This document shows positions 1 to 5,681 of a stretch of 8,921 bases of DNA, one piece after another. The stretch is from Campylobacterota bacterium (GTDB lineage Bacteria; Campylobacterota; Campylobacteria; Campylobacterales; Sulfurovaceae), in contig JAADDP010000158.1 in the NCBI GenBank assembly GCA_013153825.1, positions 1-8,921 on the forward strand. The letters run 5' to 3'. A program made the translations under genes and the position numbers. A model generated the notes under the pieces. It was given only the letters and a program-made list of their open reading frames with translations, was not told where the DNA came from and ran no database searches. Positions within the stretch are counted from its first letter, which is position 1. Each line of letters starts with the position of its first letter.

Positions 1-336
1 TTTGTGCTTCCAACATACTACAGAGAGGGTGTTCCAAGAGTTCTGCTTGAGGCTTCAGCCATCGGTCTTGGTCTAATTGCTACTGATATGCCAGGATGTA
101 GAGATGTAGTAGAAGATGAGTATAACGGAAAGTTGGTAAATCCTAAAGACCCAAAAGATTTATCATCAAAGATGATATATATGGCAGAGGATAGAGATAG
201 ACTTAAAAAATATAAGATAAATAGCAGGATAAAAGTTTTGGAGTTTACTCTAGAGAGGGTATCAAAGGCCTATGCAGACATATATAAATCAATTTTTAAA
301 AGGAGAGTAGAAGATGTGGAAAGTTCAGCTATTTAA
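1..336 (+). CDS. Glycosyltransferase family 4, C-terminal fragment (5' end outside window)
   Basis: This is the last 111 residues of a GT-B fold glycosyltransferase. The reading frame is open from base 1 (Phe-Val-Leu-Pro...). The GTG at base 4 is an internal Val codon, so the true start lies left of the window. The visible part is the nucleotide-sugar-binding half of a GT4 enzyme. It has the E-x7-E signature (EGVPRVLLE, Glu 9 and Glu 17 counted from base 1), then a LIATDMPGCRDVV stretch and NGKLVNPKD. Family members transfer a sugar from a nucleotide donor to a growing lipid-linked glycan at the inner face of the cytoplasmic membrane, as PglA does. Its end overlaps the next gene's start by 23 bases, which suggests translational coupling. 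In the conserved GLPxIATD region Pro is Gly (GLGLIATD). The family call is firm; donor and acceptor cannot be told. Confidence 0.9.
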   Translation, partial: FVLPTYYREGVPRVLLEASAIGLGLIATDMPGCRDVVEDEYNGKLVNPKDPKDLSSKMIYMAEDRDRLKKYKINSRIKVLEFTLERVSKAYADIYKSIFKRRVEDVESSAI

Positions 337-1453
337 ACTAAATTATGACCAGAGAGAGGCAGATGCTATAAGAGATGTTGTAGAGAGTGGTTGGATAACA
401 ATGGGAGAGAAGACAAGAGAGTTTGAGAGAGACTTTGAGAAGTTTCTAGGAGACGATAGAAGAGCCACAGCACTCTCTAGTGCCACAGCATCTTTGCATA
501 TAGCACTACTTAGTCTAGGTGTTGGCAGTGGTGATGAGGTTATCATTCCAGCATTAACCTTTGTAGCAGATATAAATGTTGTAAGAGCTGTTGGGGCTAC
601 CCCAAAGTTGGCAGATTGTGGAGACTATAATAACTGGAACGTTACAGCAGAAAGTATAAAAAGAGAGATAACCAATAGAACAAAGGCTGTAATTATTGTC
701 CACTTTGCTGGATACCCATGTGATATGGATGAGATTGTAGAGTTATGTCAAGAGAGAGGAGTATACCTAATAGAAGATGTAGCACATGCAGTTGGAGCCA
801 CATATAGAGGAGAGAGCTGTGGAACATTTGGAGAGTTTGGCTGTTTTAGCTTCTTTACCAATAAAAATCTATCTGTTGGAGAGGGGGGTATGTTGGTAAC
901 GGGAAAAAGAGAGCTAGAGAGGAGAGCAAAGCTATTTAGAAGTCACGGTATGAGTGCATTAACACTAGATAGACATAAGGGTAGAGCAGTATCTTATGAT
1001 GTAGAGCTATCTGGATTTAACTATAGAATTGATGATATGCGTTCAGCACTTGGAGTTATACAGCTATCAAAACTAAAAGATGCAAACAGAGCTAGAGAGA
1101 GTTTAGTCAATAGATATATAGAGAACCTAAAAGATGTAAATGGTCTATCTATACCATTTCAAAATCTAGAAAATATCACATCTAGCTACCACATATTTGT
1201 AATCTTACTAGATAGATATGTAGATAGAGAGGAGATAATGTTAAAGCTAAAAGAGGTTGGAGTTCAATCCTCTATACACTACCCCCCATTTAGAGAGTTT
1301 ACAGCATTTAAAGATATAGGGCTAAATCCTGCCCCTATTGCAGAGGATATTGCAAAGAGAGAGTTAACTCTACCCCTATATCCAACTCTAAGTGTTGATG
1401 AGGTTGACTTTGTGTGTGAAAATTTAAAAAATATATTGGGAGAGATAAGATGA
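314..1453 (+). CDS. DegT/DnrJ/EryC1/StrS family PLP-dependent sugar aminotransferase
   Basis: A 379-residue sugar aminotransferase, a normal length for the family. It would convert a keto group on a nucleotide-linked sugar to an amine with PLP, using Glu or Gln as amino donor. Visible motifs: the substrate- and PLP-binding SSATASLHIALLSLG (55-69), VIIPALTFVAD (77-87), IEDVAHAVGA with Asp155 for the PLP ring nitrogen (153-162), and CFSFFTNKNLSVGEGGM with the likely Schiff-base Lys184. The late SGFNYRIDDMRSALG block (233-247) is also typical. The ATG at 314 has AGGAG eight bases upstream and lies inside the end of the glycosyltransferase gene. The stop overlaps the next ATG in an ATGA. Sitting beside a 4,6-dehydratase-like SDR and a PglC-like transferase, it most likely aminates C4 of a 4-keto-6-deoxy UDP-sugar, as PglE does. 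That substrate is inference. Confidence 0.93.
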   Translation: MWKVQLFKLNYDQREADAIRDVVESGWITMGEKTREFERDFEKFLGDDRRATALSSATASLHIALLSLGVGSGDEVIIPALTFVADINVVRAVGATPKLADCGDYNNWNVTAESIKREITNRTKAVIIVHFAGYPCDMDEIVELCQERGVYLIEDVAHAVGATYRGESCGTFGEFGCFSFFTNKNLSVGEGGMLVTGKRELERRAKLFRSHGMSALTLDRHKGRAVSYDVELSGFNYRIDDMRSALGVIQLSKLKDANRARESLVNRYIENLKDVNGLSIPFQNLENITSSYHIFVILLDRYVDREEIMLKLKEVGVQSSIHYPPFREFTAFKDIGLNPAPIAEDIAKRELTLPLYPTLSVDEVDFVCENLKNILGEIR

Positions 1454-2643
1454 ATAGTTTAGAGCTAATAGGAAGAGAGCAGGAGCTTTTTGTTGAGGAT
1501 ATGACCATATTTGGAGAAGATATTTTTGATATGGTTAGAGGCTCATCATTTTTGGTAATTGGTGGGGCTGGAAGTATCGGTCAAGCTGTTGTAAAAGAGA
1601 TATTTAAAAGAGACCCAAGAGTTCTACATGTGGTAGATATTAGTGAGAATAACTTAGTTGAGCTTGTGAGGGATATTAGAAGCTCCATTGGGTATATAGA
1701 TGGAGATTTTAGAACATTTGCAATTGATGCTGGAGGTGCTATTTATGATAGCTTTATTAGATGGTATGGGAGATATGATTACATATTAAACCTATCGGCT
1801 CTAAAACATGTAAGAAGCGAAAAGGATCCATTTACACTTATGCGAATGGTAGAGGTAAATATTGAAAATACCCTAAAGAGTATTGAGAATGCAAAGAGTG
1901 CAAACTCTAAAAAGTATTTTTGTGTCTCTACCGATAAGGCTACAAATCCTGTAAATATGATGGGGGCATCAAAATCCATTATGGAGAAGTTTCTTATGAG
2001 AGAGAGTCTAAATATTGATATCTCAACTGCTAGATTTGCAAATGTGGCATTTAGCGATGGCTCACTTCTACATGGATTTAACCAGAGAATCCAAAAGAGA
2101 CAACCAATATCTGCACCAAAAGATATTAGACGCTACTTTGTTACCCCAAAAGAGGCTGGAGAGCTATGTCTATTTAGCACAATATTGGGGGAAAATAGAG
2201 ATATACTCTTCCCTAAACTTAGTGAAAAACTACACCTAATCACATTTGCAGATATTGCTAAAAGATATCTCAACAACTTAGGATATGAGCCATATATCTG
2301 TGAGAGTGAGGAGGAGGCTAGAGCATTCTTTAGAGATAGGAGTAATCTAAATAGTAAAAGGTGGGCATGTTACTTCTTTAATAGTGACACTACTGGAGAG
2401 AAAGATTTTGAAGAGTTCTATACAGATAGAGAGATATTAGATATGGATAGATTTAGAGCTATTGGGGCTATTAAAAATAGTCCAATATTTGATGGAGAGA
2501 GGTTAGATAACTTCTTATATGAGATAGATAGATTAAAGAGTAGTATGGGTTGGAGTAGAGATGATTTGGTATCTCTATTTATGGAGACTCTTCCAGAGTT
2601 TAACCACAAAGATACAGGTAAATTTTTAGATAATAGGATGTAA
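1450..2643 (+). CDS. Soluble UDP-GlcNAc 4,6-dehydratase-like SDR (Polysacc_synt_2 / CapD family)
   Basis: A 397-residue extended SDR. It opens with about 30 extra residues, then the NAD(P) Rossmann motif GGAGSIGQ (38-45) and VVDISENNLVELVRDI. NLSALKHVRSEKDP (114-127) is typical of the FlaA1/WbpM/PglF/CapD group. The active-site region is STDKATNPVNMMGASK (160-175), with Asp162-Lys163 in the usual DK pair and Lys175 of the YxxxK motif. Met171 sits where short SDRs have Tyr. RFANVAFSDGSLLHGF and ISAPKDIRRYFVTP complete the core. About 110 further residues form a C-terminal extension. I see no membrane segments, unlike WbpM or PglF. The expected reaction is UDP-GlcNAc (or a C4/C5 isomer) to the 4-keto-6-deoxy sugar, which would feed the aminotransferase it overlaps by ATGA. 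GGGAGAG lies just upstream of the start. Family is firm; exact substrate and stereochemistry are not readable. Confidence 0.9.
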   Translation: MNSLELIGREQELFVEDMTIFGEDIFDMVRGSSFLVIGGAGSIGQAVVKEIFKRDPRVLHVVDISENNLVELVRDIRSSIGYIDGDFRTFAIDAGGAIYDSFIRWYGRYDYILNLSALKHVRSEKDPFTLMRMVEVNIENTLKSIENAKSANSKKYFCVSTDKATNPVNMMGASKSIMEKFLMRESLNIDISTARFANVAFSDGSLLHGFNQRIQKRQPISAPKDIRRYFVTPKEAGELCLFSTILGENRDILFPKLSEKLHLITFADIAKRYLNNLGYEPYICESEEEARAFFRDRSNLNSKRWACYFFNSDTTGEKDFEEFYTDREILDMDRFRAIGAIKNSPIFDGERLDNFLYEIDRLKSSMGWSRDDLVSLFMETLPEFNHKDTGKFLDNRM

Positions 2644-2645
2644 TT

Positions 2646-3311
2646 ATGCAGAGATTTTTCGATATTTTATTTTCAGGAACAGCAATTATAGTTTTATCCC
2701 CACTACTAATTCCAGTGATGGTGATTTTAAGATTTACAGGAGAGGGAGAGGTATTCTATAGACAGAAGAGGGTAGGTAAAGATGGTAGGATGTTCTACCT
2801 ACTTAAATTTGCAACAATGTTGAAAGATAGCCCATTTATGGGGACACAGACAGTTACAATTAAGGATGACCCAAGAATTTTACCATTTGGGAAGTTTTTA
2901 AGAAAAACAAAGATAAATGAGCTACCTCAACTCATAAATATACTTAAGGGGGATATGAGCCTTATTGGTCCAAGACCACAGACTAGAAGATGCTTTCTGG
3001 CGTTCCCAAATGAGGCACAACTTGCAATATTAAAAGTTAAACCTGGTCTATCTGGTATAGGCTCTATAGTCTTTAGAGATGAGGAGTCTCTACTAGATGA
3101 TAAGAGGGATAGATTGAGTTTTTATGATAATGTAATTGCCCCATATAAGGGTAAGCTTGAGAAGTGGTATGTTAAACATCAAGATATAACTACATACTTT
3201 AAACTCATCTTTGTGACAATATGGGTCGTTCTATTTTCAAACAGTAGAATATACAAGAGAGCCTTTAGTGACCTTCCAAAATCTCCTAAAGAGTTGGCTC
3301 CATATATTTAA
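2646..3311 (+). CDS. PglC-like monotopic phosphoglycosyl transferase (bacterial sugar transferase, PF02397 type)
   Basis: A 221-residue protein, about the size of PglC. The family transfers a sugar 1-phosphate from a UDP-sugar to undecaprenyl phosphate, the first membrane step of glycan assembly. Residues 7-29 are hydrophobic with Ser18-Pro19 in the middle, matching the kinked re-entrant membrane helix of these enzymes. Then come VFYRQKRVGKDGR (36-48), DDPRILPFGKFLRKT, ELPQLINILKGDMSLIGPRP (92-111) and VKPGLSGIGS. Two usual residues differ: the KFR(T/S)M motif reads KFATM (54-58), and the catalytic Asp-Glu dyad reads Asn91-Glu92. From memory, a subset of the family shares both changes, so this need not be an inactive copy. 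The start lies two bases after the dehydratase stop with TAGGA upstream. All 15 Arg codons are AGA or AGG. Confidence 0.92.
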   Translation: MQRFFDILFSGTAIIVLSPLLIPVMVILRFTGEGEVFYRQKRVGKDGRMFYLLKFATMLKDSPFMGTQTVTIKDDPRILPFGKFLRKTKINELPQLINILKGDMSLIGPRPQTRRCFLAFPNEAQLAILKVKPGLSGIGSIVFRDEESLLDDKRDRLSFYDNVIAPYKGKLEKWYVKHQDITTYFKLIFVTIWVVLFSNSRIYKRAFSDLPKSPKELAPYI

Positions 3312-3429
3312 CAGAGTATTGTTTTAATATTTTAAAACATTATTTAATAAATATATGTTAAACTTATATAGTTAAATGGCTATATTCAGTTGATATGGTC
3401 TAAACTATATAAGGAGAGAATTTTATATC
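3312..3429 (+). promoter_or_regulatory. AT-rich intergenic leader with nested inverted repeats before the chain-length gene
   Basis: This 118-bp gap is the only sizeable non-coding stretch on the plus strand. It holds GTTTTAA-tatt-TTAAAAC (3321-3338), without a T-run. A 13-base palindrome, TATTTA-a-TAAATA (3341-3353), is flanked by AACAT and ATGTT. An 11-bp perfect inverted repeat, CTTATATAGTT (3363-3373) and AACTATATAAG (3403-3413), encloses a second arm pair, 3378-3385 with 3393-3400. The right outer arm covers the first bases of the only good Shine-Dalgarno, AAGGAG (3411-3416). TATATT at 3381-3386 resembles a -10 box, with no convincing -35. The region may carry a promoter, an operator or a folded leader. 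AT-rich DNA makes such repeats by chance, so the role is uncertain. Confidence 0.4.
3411..3416 (+). promoter_or_regulatory. Ribosome binding site with long spacing
   Basis: AAGGAG is the only strong Shine-Dalgarno before the chain-length gene. It lies 13 bases from the ATG at 3430, longer than the usual 5-9. The in-frame codons between it and the ATG include no start codon, so the ATG remains the best start. Its first three bases are part of an 11-bp inverted repeat that could pair with 3363-3373. Confidence 0.55.
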
Positions 3430-5664
3430 ATGGAAAATCAATTAAATAGTGATGTAAGCTTAAAAAGGTTTAAAAGAGCCATTATAAAATATAGATATCT
3501 AATATATATATCAACTATCCTTGCTATATCTGCAGGAGTACTATATCTAAAATATCAAGTTTCAATATATAAAGCATACTCCATCGTGAAGGTTAAGGGG
3601 GATAGAGAGTCTAAAAAGATAAATGGGCTGTTGGATATCTACAGCTATGGAGATGGTGGTGTGAAGGAGGATATCGCCCTACTCCAGACATTTAATATAA
3701 ATAGAAAAGCTATAGAGAGGTCGATAGATGATTTTCAGGTACAATATTTCCAAGATGTTGAGTTGTACCGTAACTCCCCCATAGAGCTTGAGGATATAGA
3801 GATTAAAGATAAGGAGATATTGAAGAGAAGGGTTATATTGATACCCACAGATGGTGATAGCTTCCACCTAATGGTGGAGAAGAGTATTCTGGATAGGGTA
3901 AAGATAGCTCTGGATAGGGAGGTCATGGAGCTTAAAAGTAGAGAGTTCCACTATGGAGAGTCGGTTGATACAAGATATTTTAAGTTTAAGGTTAAGAGGC
4001 TCTCAAAATTCAACTCACCAATAGCTATTAAGCTAAATGGGGGATATAGAGATATATATGAGGGGATTATAAAGGGTTCTCTAAAGGTCTCACAGCTAGA
4101 AGAGGATGTATCCATGGTTGAGATAACCTTTAGAGATAGTGTCAGAGAGAGAGCCATTAAATATATAGACAATCTAACAGATATTTTTATCAAAGAGAGT
4201 ATTTTAAATAAGAGTGAACAGAGCAATAGAGTTCTAAAATTTATAAATGGTGAGCTGGAGAGGATGAGAAGACGGCTTGAGGAGTCGGAGAAGAGGCTTG
4301 AGAGTTATAGGGTATCAAATGATGCAATATCTCCATCTACTCAAGCATCTACACTGATTAAAGATTTAAGTAGTATAGATATTAAGATATCTCAAAATAG
4401 GGTAAAGAGGGAGCTGATAGATAGTCTAGTGGCTCTTGTCGATGGGGGGTATAGTGTTGAGAGGTTGGCACCATCTCTTATGCAGTTAAATGAGAGACCA
4501 ACTCTAAAGTTGATAGAGCTTCTACAGAAGAGTGAGATGAGGCTAAGAGGTCTCCTATCGGAGTTTACAGATAGACATCCAGATGTGATATCCACCAGAG
4601 AGAATATAGTATCTCTAAGAACTCAGATAGAGCATAATATAAAAAATCTACAGCTCCATATTAAACGTGTTGAGAGAGATTTAGAGGGGATGAAAAGCTC
4701 CTATGAGAGGAGGTTAAAGGGGCTTCCTGTCAAGGAGAGGATACTTATTAACCTAAATAGAGACCATGAGGTTAGCTCCAAGATGTATAACTTTCTACTC
4801 CAGAAACAGACAGAGAGTGAGATAATGAGAGCATCTAAAATATCAGAATATAAGATAATAGATAGAGCATATGGGAGTGATAGACCTGTAGCCCCTAAGG
4901 GTGGATTGGTATTGATGGGTTCTACCATATTGGGTCTCATATTGGGTCTCATTTTGGCAATATTAAGAGATAATTTCGGTGATAAGGTTGAGGATATAGA
5001 GCAGATTAAGGAGATTGCAGATATTCGAGTATATGGTGAGGTTGATAGGGGACTTCTTCTGGATAGAAGTGGAGATGCACTTCACAGCTATAGAGATATT
5101 AGGGCAAATATACAGTTGGCTCTAAATGGGATAGATGGAGGTAGAGTGATATTTATAAGCTCCATATCCCCAAATAGCTCAAAGGATATATTCTCTGCAA
5201 ATTTAGGATATGCACTCCATCTGGCAAACTATAAAGCTCTAATTATAGATTTAAACTTTAAGAGACCTATAGTTGATAGAATTTTTAAGGTATCGGGAGT
5301 GGATTATGGAATTTCAGACTATATGGCAGGTCTCTCCCCTATGAATAGTATAATATACTCAACTAAGTATCGAGGTCTACACATAATACCTGCAGGGGGT
5401 GGAGTATCAAAATCTTATGAGAGACCATCAAATAGCCGTTTAAGCGAGTTGATATCTAGACTCAAAAGGGGATATGACTACATAATATTCAATGGGGCAT
5501 CAATTATGGATATTCCGGATAATAAACAGCTACTTCTGGATAGTTCACTAAATATTATCCATATAAAACAGGGTGTCACCAAGAAGTGGGATTTAGAGCA
5601 GATTGCAGACCTTATAGATGAGTATCAGATATCAAATATTGGAGCAGTTTTCGAGAGGAGGTAG
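3430..5664 (+). CDS. Wzz/Wzc-type polysaccharide co-polymerase with degenerate BY-kinase domain
   Basis: A 744-residue inner-membrane chain-length or export regulator. Transmembrane helix 1 lies near 22-40. A large periplasmic Wzz/GNVR region follows, with coiled-coil-like stretches near 263-295 and 360-445. The GNVR signature is clear: EFTDRHPDVI (378-387), then LPVKERILINLNRD, YNFLLQKQTESEIMRAS and IIDRAYGSDRPVAPK. Helix 2 is at about 491-512. From about 550 comes a cytoplasmic domain laid out like a Wzc/CapB tyrosine autokinase (YRDIRANIQLAL...). Its motifs have decayed. Walker A GEGK(S/T) is SPNSSKDI (580-587), Walker A' LLIDxDxRxP is LIIDLNFKRP (604-613), and Walker B IIIDTPP is IIFNGAS (685-691). 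The C-terminus (NIGAVFERR) has no Tyr cluster. It is probably structural or regulatory rather than a kinase. No flippase, polymerase or exporter gene is in the window. Confidence 0.9.
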   Translation: MENQLNSDVSLKRFKRAIIKYRYLIYISTILAISAGVLYLKYQVSIYKAYSIVKVKGDRESKKINGLLDIYSYGDGGVKEDIALLQTFNINRKAIERSIDDFQVQYFQDVELYRNSPIELEDIEIKDKEILKRRVILIPTDGDSFHLMVEKSILDRVKIALDREVMELKSREFHYGESVDTRYFKFKVKRLSKFNSPIAIKLNGGYRDIYEGIIKGSLKVSQLEEDVSMVEITFRDSVRERAIKYIDNLTDIFIKESILNKSEQSNRVLKFINGELERMRRRLEESEKRLESYRVSNDAISPSTQASTLIKDLSSIDIKISQNRVKRELIDSLVALVDGGYSVERLAPSLMQLNERPTLKLIELLQKSEMRLRGLLSEFTDRHPDVISTRENIVSLRTQIEHNIKNLQLHIKRVERDLEGMKSSYERRLKGLPVKERILINLNRDHEVSSKMYNFLLQKQTESEIMRASKISEYKIIDRAYGSDRPVAPKGGLVLMGSTILGLILGLILAILRDNFGDKVEDIEQIKEIADIRVYGEVDRGLLLDRSGDALHSYRDIRANIQLALNGIDGGRVIFISSISPNSSKDIFSANLGYALHLANYKALIIDLNFKRPIVDRIFKVSGVDYGISDYMAGLSPMNSIIYSTKYRGLHIIPAGGGVSKSYERPSNSRLSELISRLKRGYDYIIFNGASIMDIPDNKQLLLDSSLNIIHIKQGVTKKWDLEQIADLIDEYQISNIGAVFERR
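4927..4950 (+). repeat. Perfect 12-bp in-frame tandem duplication
   Basis: ATATTGGGTCTC occurs twice head to tail, followed by a diverged third copy (ATTTTGGCAATA, 4951-4962). It encodes Ile-Leu-Gly-Leu twice with identical codons, inside the second transmembrane helix of the chain-length protein. Gain or loss of a unit would keep the frame and change the helix by four residues, about one turn. Confidence 0.85.
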
Positions 5665-5681
5665 TCCGATATCAATCTCAT

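Noticed and set aside
350..1460. Frequent GAGAGAG and ATAGAGA motifs as a dispersed repeat or DNA uptake signal
   Set aside because: They follow from Glu-Arg, Ile-Glu and Arg-Asp pairs written with GAG, AGA and ATA codons. Spacing and orientation follow the coding strand.
3321..3338. GTTTTAA-tatt-TTAAAAC as a terminator after the sugar transferase gene
   Set aside because: The stem is nearly all A/T with one G-C pair, and no T-run follows on the plus strand. It is kept only as part of the leader description.
3679..4952. Several 60-90 codon open frames antisense to the chain-length gene, and similar ones opposite the other genes
   Set aside because: They have no recognisable protein character and no good ribosome sites. 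They arise from the purine-rich codon bias of the real genes.
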